A stretch of 64,000 nucleotides of DNA from contig JAFKGI010000036.1 in NCBI GenBank assembly GCA_017307785.1, positions 1 through 64,000 on the forward strand, in the 5' to 3' direction. Under the pieces are notes generated by a model. The model was not told the DNA's origin. It made no database searches and saw only the letters and a program-made list of their open reading frames with translations. Made by a program: the position numbers and the translations under genes. The stretch's first letter is position 1, and each line of letters starts with the position of its first letter. Source of the stretch: Vulcanimicrobiota bacterium (GTDB taxonomy: Bacteria; Vulcanimicrobiota; Xenobia; Xenobiales; JADMJV01). Below are positions 1 to 7,635 of this stretch, in pieces.

Positions 1-63
1 AGGCTGTCCGGTAAATTGAGCCCGGTTACTATAGCACGACCTTTTTTTCCATGCAACTACGCC

Positions 64-1200
64 CTAAACGGCAGCCTCTTCCACCACTTCTCGGAGACGC
101 ACGGGCATAACCACGTATTTATAGTCCGTTTGACCAAAGGGACGGATGACGCCGCTGCGAGTGTCGTCTTGCAGGTCGAATTCGACTTCTTCACAGTCCA
201 GCACGCTCAGAGCGTCGACCACGTACTTGCCGTTGAAGGCGATCTTCAAAGGATCCCCTTCATACACGACGGCGACCTCTTCCTGAGCGACACCCACGTC
301 CGGGGTGTTGGCCGAAAGGGTCATGGCGTCTCCGCTCACGTCCATGACGATCAGGTTCGGAGACTGCTTTTCCTGAGCCACGACCAGCATACGCTGAATG
401 GCGCCCATCAAGCTTTCCCGACCCACTCGTGCAAAGCGCTGAAAACTTTGGGGCAGCACTCGGCGGTAGTCGGGGAAAACGCCCTCCAGCAAACGCGAGT
501 GCATGGCCACGTTGCCGATGCTGCAATAGAACTGTCCTTGGGCCAGGCTGAAATAGACCGGTTCTTCGCTGTCTCCCAGCAGACGAGACAGCTCGAGCAT
601 GGCCCGACCCGGCACGATGGCCTGAACCTGCAATCCTTCCGGGTTGTCGATGGCCAGCTCGTGATAGGCCATGCGTCGGCCGTCGGTGGCCACCATCGTC
701 AGCTGAGAGCCTTCGATGTGCGTGTAGACGCCCGTCATCACGGCACGAGACTCTTCGCTACTGGCGGTTGCGAAGGTAACCCGACGGATGGCTCCTTTCA
801 GCGATCTCTGGGGAGCGCCCACCTGGGGCAGCTCTCCAGGCTGTGGAATACCGGGAAACTCTTCAGCGGGCAGCGTGGAAATCTCGAACTTGGAACGGCC
901 ACAGTGGATGTGAAGCCTGCCGTCCGCGCTGGCTTTGAGACGGACGGGAGCTCCAGGCAACTTGGCCACGATGTCATTCAGCAGTCGTGCCGGACAGGCT
1001 ACCGAACCCGAATCGAGTGTGGAAGCTCCGACGCTGATGACCACACCGAAATCCAGGTCGGTGGCGGTGCAGCTCAATTGCTCTCCCTGGCACTGAAATA
1101 GCACGTGACTGAGGATGGGCAGGGGACTGCGCGGATTGATCGCTCGACTCACCACCCCCAGAGCCTGGACCAGATGATTTTTTTCACACTCTAACTCCAT
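64..1200 (-). CDS. dnaN: DNA polymerase III sliding clamp, beta subunit
   Basis: The beta clamp encircles DNA and tethers the replicative polymerase. The predicted protein is 378 residues, the normal size for three tandem clamp domains, and contains clamp-like segments such as SPLPILSHVLF near the N-terminus and a C-terminal YVVMPVRL, matching the family ending. An ATG 12 bases further upstream is possible. I chose the one at 1200 because GGAGGT (1210-1205) lies 4 bases before it, and the upstream ATG would place that ribosome-binding site inside the gene. It follows dnaA in the same direction across the origin spacer, the common dnaA-dnaN order. The first 63 bases of the window, downstream of it, contain no feature I can support. 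Confidence 0.97.
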   Translation of the reverse strand: MELECEKNHLVQALGVVSRAINPRSPLPILSHVLFQCQGEQLSCTATDLDFGVVISVGASTLDSGSVACPARLLNDIVAKLPGAPVRLKASADGRLHIHCGRSKFEISTLPAEEFPGIPQPGELPQVGAPQRSLKGAIRRVTFATASSEESRAVMTGVYTHIEGSQLTMVATDGRRMAYHELAIDNPEGLQVQAIVPGRAMLELSRLLGDSEEPVYFSLAQGQFYCSIGNVAMHSRLLEGVFPDYRRVLPQSFQRFARVGRESLMGAIQRMLVVAQEKQSPNLIVMDVSGDAMTLSANTPDVGVAQEEVAVVYEGDPLKIAFNGKYVVDALSVLDCEEVEFDLQDDTRSGVIRPFGQTDYKYVVMPVRLREVVEEAAV

Positions 1201-1210
1201 GTGTACCTCC

Positions 1211-1268
1211 ATGATTTATTTATATATCTAGTAGTCGTAGTAATAGGCCCTGTTGATACTGTGGACAA
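1211..1268 (-). promoter_or_regulatory. Probable DNA unwinding element with DnaA-trio array
   Basis: Six consecutive triplets read TAG TAG TCG TAG TAA TAG on the plus strand at 1229-1246. They are flanked on one side by AT-rich sequence (1211-1227) and on the other by GGCCC (1246-1250) and two abutting DnaA-box-like sites, TGTTGATAC (1251-1259) and TGTGGACAA (1260-1268). On the minus strand the order is box, box, GC-rich spacer, trio array, AT-rich DNA. This is the arrangement described for the Bacillus subtilis basal unwinding system, where DnaA is loaded from the boxes onto single-stranded 3'-GAT-5' type repeats. The element also overlaps the dnaN leader. Confidence 0.72.
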
Positions 1269-1375
1269 ACCGTGCCGATTCCGATCCGATAAGGCTTTGC
1301 CGGGGGGATCCGGCTGTGGATCACCTGTTGGAAACCAGGGGATGTTTATCCCCCGCCTGTGGAGCATGGGGAATC

Positions 1376-1437
1376 TGTGGATAACATGGAGTACTTTTCC
1401 AGTTAGGACTGGAGTACCTTTCAACATGTTATTCACA
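1376..1437. promoter_or_regulatory. Pair of perfect DnaA boxes
   Basis: TGTGGATAA at 1376-1384 and TTATTCACA at 1429-1437 both match the TTATNCACA consensus exactly, in opposite orientations and 44 bases apart. The inverted repeat TCCAGT-TAGG-ACTGGA lies between them. They sit about 90 bases downstream of the dnaA stop codon. Confidence 0.85.
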
Positions 1438-1526
1438 GGTTCTCCCGTAGGTTTTGGACCAAAAAGCGTACAGGGCAAAGCCCGAGGTGGTTACCCCGGG
1501 CCTGCACTTCCGAATGAAACGGTCGT

Positions 1527-2894
1527 TTATCTCTGATAGCCTCGCAGCCTCGCCTGGATGTTTTCCAGGCTGGTGCGAATATAGTGGTCCTCAAGGTTGG
1601 ATTCAACCTTCCTACAGGCGTGAATCACCGTGGTATGGTCTTTGCCGCCGAACTGGGTGCCAATCTCCGGGTAGGAGGCTCCGGTGAGCTCCTTACACAG
1701 ATACATGGCCACCTGACGGGGCCTCACGATGCGCTGGTCGCGGCGAGTGCCCAGCAGATCCTTGGCGGTCATGCTGAAATACTCACAGACGATCTCCTGG
1801 ATTCGCCGGATGTCGATTCCCTGGCTGCCGGCTTCGGGCATGATGCCGGCCAGGGCTTCTTGAGACAGTTCCATGGTGATGCTCTTCTTTTGCAAAGAGG
1901 CGTGAGCCAGAACCCGGGTGAGCGCACCTTCGAGTTCTCGGATGTTCGAGCAGATCTTTTCGGCAATCAGGTTCAGCACCGGATTGGGCACAAAGGCCTT
2001 GGACTGCTCCGCCTTCTTTTTCAGAATCGCCACTCGGGTCTCGAAGTCCGGCAGTTGGACGTCTGCGATCATGCCCCACTCGAACCGCGAGCGGAGGCGG
2101 TCTTCCAAGGTCGGGATCTGTCTGGGTGGCCGGTCGCTGGTCATGACGATCTGTTTGTTCGCACCGTGCAGCTCATTGAAAGTGTGGAAAAACTCTTCCT
2201 GAGTGCGCTCTTTGTTGGCTAGAAACTGGATGTCATCGATGAGCAGCACGTCGACGTTCCGATAGATGCGACGGAACTGGTTCATTTTGGCTTCACCGAT
2301 CGAGTCGATCAACTCGTTGGTAAAGCGCTCGGAGGACACGTAGACGACACGCGCCCGCTTGCGGGTGCGCAGTACTTCGTGCCCGATGGCCTGCATCAGG
2401 TGGGTTTTGCCCAGTCCGACGCCGCCATAGAGGAACAGGGGGTTGTAGGCTTTGGCTGGACTCTCGGCCACCGCCATGGCGGCCGCTGCCGCCAAGTTGT
2501 TCGAACTCCCCCGAATAAAGGTGCTGAAGGTGTAGCGCGGGTTGAGGCTGGAGTCCGAGACGTCCAGTTCCGGTTCCACGACCACAATGTTGGGTGATGA
2601 GGTCTCCAGAGCCGGCTCTTCTTCCAGTTCCTTGAACTCCACCTGATAAGTCTGACCGGTGGTCCGGCGCAAGGCCTCCACCACTTCTTGCTGGCTTTGT
2701 TTTTTGCTAAGTACGTCCCGGGTCCATTTGCCCAGAACTCCTACCGTGATTTTACTACCTGTGAGTTGCGTGATTCGCGAGCCTTCCAGTGACCCTCGAA
2801 TCGGCGGGTCCATAATCTCCGTGAGCACACGGAGGCTACGCTCCCAGACCTCATCGCTGAGAATCTGGCCCGACGAGCTAGATGAGTTTTGCAT
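1527..2894 (-). CDS. dnaA: Chromosomal replication initiator DnaA
   Basis: DnaA binds origin boxes and opens the duplex. The 455-residue protein has a short N-terminal domain I (about 10-90), an acidic low-complexity linker (about 85-115), the AAA+ domain with Walker A GGVGLGKT at 157-164 and Walker B LLIDD at 217-221, and the C-terminal DNA-binding domain with the signature GGKDHTTVIHACRKV at about 416-430. The ATG at 2894 is preceded by AAGGA at a suitable distance. DnaA boxes lie both upstream (2895-3212) and downstream (1260-1437), so autoregulation through upstream boxes is likely. Length and motifs are typical. Confidence 0.99.
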   Translation of the reverse strand: MQNSSSSSGQILSDEVWERSLRVLTEIMDPPIRGSLEGSRITQLTGSKITVGVLGKWTRDVLSKKQSQQEVVEALRRTTGQTYQVEFKELEEEPALETSSPNIVVVEPELDVSDSSLNPRYTFSTFIRGSSNNLAAAAAMAVAESPAKAYNPLFLYGGVGLGKTHLMQAIGHEVLRTRKRARVVYVSSERFTNELIDSIGEAKMNQFRRIYRNVDVLLIDDIQFLANKERTQEEFFHTFNELHGANKQIVMTSDRPPRQIPTLEDRLRSRFEWGMIADVQLPDFETRVAILKKKAEQSKAFVPNPVLNLIAEKICSNIRELEGALTRVLAHASLQKKSITMELSQEALAGIMPEAGSQGIDIRRIQEIVCEYFSMTAKDLLGTRRDQRIVRPRQVAMYLCKELTGASYPEIGTQFGGKDHTTVIHACRKVESNLEDHYIRTSLENIQARLRGYQR

Positions 2895-3191
2895 CGAGTC
2901 CTTGGTTCCTGATCTTGATCTTTCGCCTGTTTGTTTATGATGGCGAACACCTAATCGCTTGTTTACTGCGATTTGTCGAATCGGTTTCGGATGTTCGGGA
3001 AGCGACTCCTACCGAAAATCCACCGAATAGAAATCCACATTGTCCACAACTTTTCCACAGGCGGAAAACACGGGATCTTGTGCGTACTTGCCGGAAAAGT
3101 ACGTTCTCCACTTGACAGGTACGGGCCTTATTTCAGAGGCATCCTGAAGGCGAACGCCAGTTATCCACAGGCTGTCCCCAGAGGGAAAAAA
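2895..3191. other. Second box cluster upstream of dnaA (bipartite origin / dnaA promoter)
   Basis: This spacer between rdgB and dnaA contains one-mismatch DnaA boxes TTGTCCACA (3040-3048) and TTTTCCACA (3051-3059) and a perfect TTATCCACA (3161-3169). A further perfect box at 3204-3212 lies just inside the 3' end of rdgB. With the dnaA-dnaN cluster this makes a bipartite origin flanking dnaA, as known from Bacillus and Helicobacter. It must also carry the dnaA promoter. I could not pick a convincing -35/-10 pair. Confidence 0.75.
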
Positions 3192-3212
3192 TCAGGCTCT
3201 GGCTGTGGATAA
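3161..3212. promoter_or_regulatory. Pair of perfect DnaA boxes, one inside rdgB
   Basis: TTATCCACA at 3161-3169 (plus) and TGTGGATAA at 3204-3212 (minus-strand TTATCCACA) are both exact consensus boxes in inverted orientation. The second encodes part of the last residues of RdgB (Leu-Ser-Thr, followed by Ala-Arg-Ala and TGA), so coding and origin sequence overlap. Confidence 0.82.
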
Positions 3213-3797
3213 GTGGGGGTACAATTGGCCTAGAAGGCCGCGAAGCGCTTGTCCGCGATGGCTGATGGCGTGTTTTTCGGACGCCGAAAGGTCCGCCATG
3301 CTGCGTACCGGGTCCACCAGGAAGATGGGATCATAGCCAAATCCTTGCTCACCGCTGGGAGCGGAGGCAATCGTTCCTTCACAGGTGGCTTCTTCGGTCC
3401 AGACTTGTCCGGTGTTCGGATCCAAAAGGACACAGCAACAACGAAAGCGCGCACTTCGCGGGCGTTCGGGTTGTTGTTGCAGCAGGTCCAGGACTCGCAA
3501 AATCTTCTGGGAGTGGGGCATGTCCTCACCCCCGAAACGAGCGGAGTAGAGCCCGGGAGCGCCATCGAGGGCGTCTACTTCCAGGCCCGAATCGTCCGAG
3601 AGCGCGGGCAGCCCGGTGTGGGCGGCATAGAACCGGGCCTTGAGCAGGGCGTTCTCCGCATAGGTCAGTCCGGTCTCGTCCGGCGCAGCCACGGGCGGGA
3701 AATCACGCAAGTCACACAACTCGATGGGGAAGTCGGCCAGGATCTCGCGGATTTCTCCTACCTTGTGGGCGTTGGCCGTGGCGATGAGAATCTTCAT
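3192..3797 (-). CDS. rdgB: XTP/dITP diphosphatase (non-canonical purine NTP pyrophosphatase)
   Basis: RdgB/HAM1 enzymes remove dITP, XTP and related damaged nucleotides before they enter DNA. The 201-residue protein has the family motifs in order: TANAHKVGEI at the N-terminus, SDDSGLEVDALDG, GLYSARF, GFGYDPIF and SHRGQAL. A longer reading frame begins at 3851. I use the ATG at 3797 because it begins exactly at the conserved MKILIATAN and its ATGA overlaps the stop of the upstream gene, implying translational coupling. The 3' end contains a perfect DnaA box. Confidence 0.95.
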   Translation of the reverse strand: MKILIATANAHKVGEIREILADFPIELCDLRDFPPVAAPDETGLTYAENALLKARFYAAHTGLPALSDDSGLEVDALDGAPGLYSARFGGEDMPHSQKILRVLDLLQQQPERPRSARFRCCCVLLDPNTGQVWTEEATCEGTIASAPSGEQGFGYDPIFLVDPVRSMADLSASEKHAISHRGQALRGLLGQLYPHLSTARA

Positions 3798-4105
3798 CCG
3801 TCGGCTTTCGAAAGGTGATTGATCTCGGTCCAGCGCTCGTCGATCTGCCACTGGAGGGTCTTAATTTCCTGACAGAAGGCGACCAGTTCCGGGTCGCTCA
3901 ACTTGTTCTGGGCGTAAAGTTCATAGACTCGATGAGCCAGGTCGCGCATCTTCTGGTCTTTCTGCTCGCGCATCTCCTGAACGTCCATCTTGAGACGTGA
4001 AACCCGCAGCATCTTCTCGGAGCCGCGGATGGCCGCGTCGCGGCCTTTTTGCATCGATTTGCTCGCTCCCTTGAGCGAGTCTCCTAACATTTCGAAGAAA
4101 CCCAT
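3794..4105 (-). CDS. Small helical protein of unknown function
   Basis: This gene encodes 103 residues, highly charged and predicted mostly helical, with long amphipathic stretches around EMREQKDQKMRDLAHRVYELY (split here: EMREQKDQKM then RDLAHRVYELY). No signal peptide, membrane segment or cysteine pair is visible. It ends in an ATGA overlap with rdgB and starts 21 bases after the hemL stop, so the three genes are probably co-transcribed. I do not recognise the family. A role as a coiled-coil accessory protein is only a guess. Confidence 0.75.
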   Translation of the reverse strand: MGFFEMLGDSLKGASKSMQKGRDAAIRGSEKMLRVSRLKMDVQEMREQKDQKMRDLAHRVYELYAQNKLSDPELVAFCQEIKTLQWQIDERWTEINHLSKADG

Positions 4106-4126
4106 AGGGCTCGTTTTCGAACTCTC

Positions 4127-5386
4127 TCAGGACAACCCTTCGGCCACCGCCTGGACAAATCGCTCCAGATCCGGGCGCGAGTGGGCCAGGCTCAGGCCCG
4201 CCGCGTCCAGGCTGGAAGGCGGCAGGTAAATGCCTTTGGCCAACAGCCTGTGATAGAAGCCACGATAGAACTCCAGGTCGACCTGCTCCATATCGTGGTG
4301 GTTGGTTATTTCCCGCGGAGCAAAGTAGAGGCCGAACATGCCGGGGTAGGCGACGAAGCGCAGGTTGGGGTGGAGCCCCTCCAGCGAGCGGGTCAGAAAA
4401 TCGGTCTCCTCGGCCAGTCGCTGGTAGACCCCGGCTTGGGCCAGGTGCTTCAGGTTGGCCGTCCCGCACCGAACCGTTAAGGGATTTCCGCAGAAGGTGC
4501 CAGCCTGATAGACTTTGCCCAGAGGCGCCACGTGGTCCATCAGGTCGCGTCGGCCCCCATAGGCTCCCACCGGCATCCCGCCGGCCAGGGCTTTGCCCAG
4601 ACATGTGAGGTCGGGCTGGACGCCGAAGATTTCCTGGGCTCCCCCGCGAGCCACTCGGCAGCCGCTGAGAACTTCGTCGAAGATCAGCAGCACTCCGAAC
4701 TCTTCACAGAGGCATCGCAAGCCTTCCAGGAACCCTGGCAAAGGCCGAGTGACGGCCATGCTGCCTGGGATGGGCTCGATGATGACGGCCGCCACTTCCT
4801 GATGATGTGCTTGCAGAATCGTGCGCACGCTGGCGAGATCGTTGAAGGTGGCGATCAGAGTCTCGGCGGCACTGCCGGGGGAAGCTCCCAAAGCCAGGGG
4901 GCCGCCCAACTCCTCGGCCTCGATTCCCACCGAATCCAGGCACTCGACGTGACCGTGGTAACAGCCTTCAAATTTCACAATTCTGGCTTTGCCGGTGGCC
5001 CCGCGAGCCACCCGCAAAGTCGAGGCGACCGCTTCGGCACCCGAGTTGACCAGACGCACTTTCTGCATCGAGGGATAGGCGGCCGTAATGGCTTCGACAA
5101 ATTCTAGCTCCCACGGGGTGGAGGCTCCGAATACGCTGCCGTCTTCCAGAGCCTGCCGTCCCGCCGCCACCAATTCAGGATGGGAGTGTCCCAGCATCAA
5201 GGGTCCCCAGGCACAGCAAAAGTCCAGATACTCGGTCCCTTCGACGTCCCAAACGCGGGAGCCACGTCCACGTACCAGCACCGGAGGGTGGCCGCCCACC
5301 GCCTGAAAGGCGCGGAACGGACTGTTGACTCCGCCCGGGATGCGTTCGCTCAAGGCGGAAAAGAATTCGGAATTGGTCGTGTTCAT
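4127..5386 (-). CDS. hemL: Glutamate-1-semialdehyde 2,1-aminomutase (GSA-AM-like aminotransferase)
   Basis: HemL converts glutamate-1-semialdehyde to 5-aminolevulinate, the C5 route to tetrapyrroles. The 419-residue protein is a class III PLP aminotransferase: RIPGGVNSPFRAF at the N-terminus, NSGAEAV (about 114-120), the PLP-contacting Asp in IFDEV (about 237) and the Schiff-base lysine in CLGKALAGG (about Lys265). GGVNSPFRAF and RVARGGAQ favour HemL over other class III members. The reading frame is open to 5560, but the conserved start MNTTNSEFF fits the ATG at 5386. This also leaves 88 bases to the divergent gspF. No other haem gene is in the window. Confidence 0.9.
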   Translation of the reverse strand: MNTTNSEFFSALSERIPGGVNSPFRAFQAVGGHPPVLVRGRGSRVWDVEGTEYLDFCCAWGPLMLGHSHPELVAAGRQALEDGSVFGASTPWELEFVEAITAAYPSMQKVRLVNSGAEAVASTLRVARGATGKARIVKFEGCYHGHVECLDSVGIEAEELGGPLALGASPGSAAETLIATFNDLASVRTILQAHHQEVAAVIIEPIPGSMAVTRPLPGFLEGLRCLCEEFGVLLIFDEVLSGCRVARGGAQEIFGVQPDLTCLGKALAGGMPVGAYGGRRDLMDHVAPLGKVYQAGTFCGNPLTVRCGTANLKHLAQAGVYQRLAEETDFLTRSLEGLHPNLRFVAYPGMFGLYFAPREITNHHDMEQVDLEFYRGFYHRLLAKGIYLPPSSLDAAGLSLAHSRPDLERFVQAVAEGLS

Positions 5387-5474
5387 GAAAACTGCTTGGA
5401 CACGGGCTGAAATGCGCCTTTCATCAGGGGGAAAAGAGCGTCTGAAAAGGAAGAATTGAGCTGAGGAGGACGCC

Positions 5475-6692
5475 ATACCGAAGTTTCTATATGAAGCCTT
5501 AGATGCCAAGGGTAGGGTTGTCCAGGGGGAGGTCGACGCTCCGAATACCGATACGGTCATTCAGGACTTGCGTCGAGTTCGCTATACCGTCACGCATATC
5601 AAAGAGAAGCCGCGCGGGGCCGGGGCCATGCTGGCGGTTCTCGACCGACTGCAGTCGGTATCCGTTTACGCCCTGGCGGTCTTCACGCGCCAGTTGGCCA
5701 CGCTGTTGCAGTCGGGCGTACCCGTCACGCGTTCCCTGGAAGCACTGGGTGAACAGAACGTGGATGCCAAGGTGACGCGCGCCGTTCTCCAACTTAACAA
5801 GGACGTCAAGAACGGTATGCCCCTGTCCAGGGCTATGATGAAGCAAAGCCACGTTTTTAGCCCGGTCTATGTGAGTATGGTGCGCGCTGGGGAGATCTCC
5901 GGCGCTATGGACGAGATCTTGGATCGCCTGGCGGGCTACCTGGAGCGTGAGTTCGAGCTGCGTAGAAAAGTCTCGGCCGCCACCACCTACCCCCTGGTGG
6001 TTTTTGTGATCAGCGTGGCCATTACCCTGATGCTGACCAACTACGTGTTTCCCACCTTCATCGAACTGTTCCGGGGTATCAATATCAACCTCCCCTGGAG
6101 CACCCGAGCGCTGATCACCGTCACCCACATCCTGCGCAATCCGGCCGTGATGGTGCCGCTGGCCATCGGACTGGGAGTGTTATTGTTCGCCCTGCGCAGC
6201 TACATCAAGACTCCGCTGGGCCGTCGCCAGTGGAGTTGGGTGTTGTTGGAGGCCCCGGTCATCGGCAAGATCTATCACAAGGTGGCACTGACCCGCTTTT
6301 GCCGCACGCTGTCCACCCTGCTCGACAGCGGAATTCCGCTGCTGCACTCCCTGAAGACGACAGCCTATGCCATGGACAACGCCGTCATGGCCGACCTGCT
6401 GGAGGATGTGGCGCAGAATCTCAAGACCGGTGTCTCCCTGTCCATGCCGATGGAGGACTATCGCCAGTTTCCTTCGCTGCTCACGCAGATGGTCCGAGTC
6501 GGCGAGGAGTCCGGCGAACTGGCCGGGATGCTGCGCAAGATGGGCGACTTCTACGACATGGACGTGGAAAACGCGCTCCAAGATCTGGTCTCAATCTTGG
6601 AGCCGGTGATGATTTTTGGCATGGGTATGGTGGTCGGCTTTGTTTTGCTGGCCGTCTTCACTCCGGTCTACAGTCTGGTCCAGCAATTTTGA
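5475..6692 (+). CDS. Type II secretion / type IV pilus inner-membrane protein GspF/PilC, apparent AUA start
   Basis: GspF/PilC is the polytopic platform protein of type II secretion and type IV pili. There are 405 residues if translation starts at ATA 5475, the usual family length, with two repeated GspF domains (QLATLLQSGVPV, then CRTLSTLLDSGIPLL) and three membrane segments. The first ATG/GTG/TTG in frame is TTG 5568, which would delete the conserved N-terminus PKFLYEALDAKG. That segment aligns with the ATG-started paralogue at 63735 (MPLYEYRAHDAAGK). AGGAGG at 5464-5469 sits 5 bases before the ATA, and an in-frame stop at 5457 excludes an earlier start. A single-base sequence error is the alternative. 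The three following genes are close and co-directional. Confidence 0.9.
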   Translation: MPKFLYEALDAKGRVVQGEVDAPNTDTVIQDLRRVRYTVTHIKEKPRGAGAMLAVLDRLQSVSVYALAVFTRQLATLLQSGVPVTRSLEALGEQNVDAKVTRAVLQLNKDVKNGMPLSRAMMKQSHVFSPVYVSMVRAGEISGAMDEILDRLAGYLEREFELRRKVSAATTYPLVVFVISVAITLMLTNYVFPTFIELFRGININLPWSTRALITVTHILRNPAVMVPLAIGLGVLLFALRSYIKTPLGRRQWSWVLLEAPVIGKIYHKVALTRFCRTLSTLLDSGIPLLHSLKTTAYAMDNAVMADLLEDVAQNLKTGVSLSMPMEDYRQFPSLLTQMVRVGEESGELAGMLRKMGDFYDMDVENALQDLVSILEPVMIFGMGMVVGFVLLAVFTPVYSLVQQF

Positions 6693-6705
6693 CCGAGGAG
6701 GGCTT

Positions 6706-7143
6706 ATGAAATCTGGTTTGCGTTGGCTGTTCTGGCTGCTGCTTTGTCTGGCTGCCTGGGGAGCCGTCGTCCCGGATGCTTCGATCGTGCAACCCGAGGA
6801 CGGCGCGCCTCGCCTGCCAACGGCGGCGGACCCGACCGTCAAGCACACCCCGGCCCCGGGGAAAGTCCCCGAGAACCAGCCCAAGCCGGGACCGGGCTCA
6901 CCGGCTCAAAACGGGGGAGGGCCGGGAGATCAGCCGCAGGTGGCCGTGCCTGGCTCCGGTGGGGCTTTCGCGGACCATACCAGCACCGACCCGGCCAGCA
7001 CGGGGGAATCTCGGCCGTTGGAACCGCTAGCTCCGGCCCCGGTTTCGACCGGCAGTGCCAGGCCGCTCTGGGCAGCCCTGGTCGTTTTTCTCTTCCTGGC
7101 GATTGGCGGCTTCTGGCTGGCCCAAAGACGAGACCAGGAGTAG
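6706..7143 (+). CDS. Proline-rich exported/anchored protein
   Basis: The protein has 145 residues. An N-terminal hydrophobic signal (about residues 6-21) is followed by a long Pro/Gly/Ala/Ser-rich segment and a C-terminal membrane helix (WAALVVFLFLAIGGFWL) with a short basic-acidic tail. This layout suggests a low-complexity extracytoplasmic stalk held by a membrane anchor. The ATG at 6706 follows GAGGAGGG (6695-6702). The gene starts 13 bases after gspF, so it may be an accessory of the secretion or pilus apparatus. That is inferred from position only, and the family is unrecognised. Confidence 0.75.
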   Translation: MKSGLRWLFWLLLCLAAWGAVVPDASIVQPEDGAPRLPTAADPTVKHTPAPGKVPENQPKPGPGSPAQNGGGPGDQPQVAVPGSGGAFADHTSTDPASTGESRPLEPLAPAPVSTGSARPLWAALVVFLFLAIGGFWLAQRRDQE

Positions 7144-7146
7144 TTC

Positions 7147-7635
7147 TTGCCCTTCTGCCCGGCCTGCGGCGTGCGCGTCGCGGGCAGCGCCACGCGCTGC
7201 GGACTGGACGGCGCTCTGTTGCGACAGTTGCAGTGCCCCTCGTGCCGTCTCGAGGTCTCTCCGGGAGATCGCTGGTGTGGACACTGCCGCCAATCGCTGG
7301 TGCAGCGCCCGGCCGTCGCCAGTCCCCTGGTTATGCGTCCGGCCTCTGGGGTCAGGCGCCTGGGAGTAGTCCTTTTCGATAGCCTGGCCTTCACCCTGAT
7401 CGCGGGTTGTTTTTTCCCCGAGCTTCCTGGCTGGCTCTGGCTTCTGCTGGTCCCCCTCTGGGCTTCCTTTTGGGAGGCCGCGGATTCCGCCACTCCGGGA
7501 CAGCAAGTCTTTTCCGTCAAGCGTCTGGGTCTTGAAGGGGGAGGCCTGGGCTGGCGTAGTTGGGGCGCCTGTTTGGTGGCTGGCTATCTGCCGTTTTGGA
7601 ATCGCAGCACGCGTCTCTTCTGGGTGCCGGCTTGA
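7147..7635 (+). CDS. Zinc-ribbon plus RDD-like membrane protein
   Basis: This protein has 162 residues. The N-terminus carries paired cysteines (Cys4/7, Cys30/33, Cys44/47, plus Cys18) typical of one or two zinc ribbons. It is followed by hydrophobic segments (about 70-105 and 135-160) and an RDD-like motif TPGQQVFSVKRLGLEGG (about 115-131). RDD proteins normally have three or four helices, so this one is short. The start is TTG at 7147, three bases after the previous stop. Its own TGA overlaps the TTG start of the PrsW-like gene (TTGA), implying coupling. Function unknown. Confidence 0.72.
   Translation: MPFCPACGVRVAGSATRCGLDGALLRQLQCPSCRLEVSPGDRWCGHCRQSLVQRPAVASPLVMRPASGVRRLGVVLFDSLAFTLIAGCFFPELPGWLWLLLVPLWASFWEAADSATPGQQVFSVKRLGLEGGGLGWRSWGACLVAGYLPFWNRSTRLFWVPA

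Larger units (their letters stand above)
1201..1526. other. oriC: Replication origin, dnaA-dnaN spacer
   Basis: This 326-base stretch without a gene separates dnaA from dnaN. It holds two perfect DnaA boxes: TGTGGATAA at 1376-1384 (minus-strand TTATCCACA) and TTATTCACA at 1429-1437 (plus). One-mismatch boxes are at 1260-1268 (TGTGGACAA) and 1315-1323 (TGTGGATCA). An AT-rich stretch (1211-1227) and a run of TAG-like triplets (1229-1246) lie next to dnaN. A short inverted repeat, TCCAGT-TAGG-ACTGGA, is at 1398-1413. Box clustering beside dnaA and dnaN is the standard signature of a bacterial origin. The small open reading frames across the spacer look spurious. Confidence 0.88.

Noticed and set aside
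1201..1536. Open frames in the dnaA-dnaN spacer
   Set aside because: They run through DnaA boxes and low-complexity DNA, have no ribosome-binding site or conserved motif.
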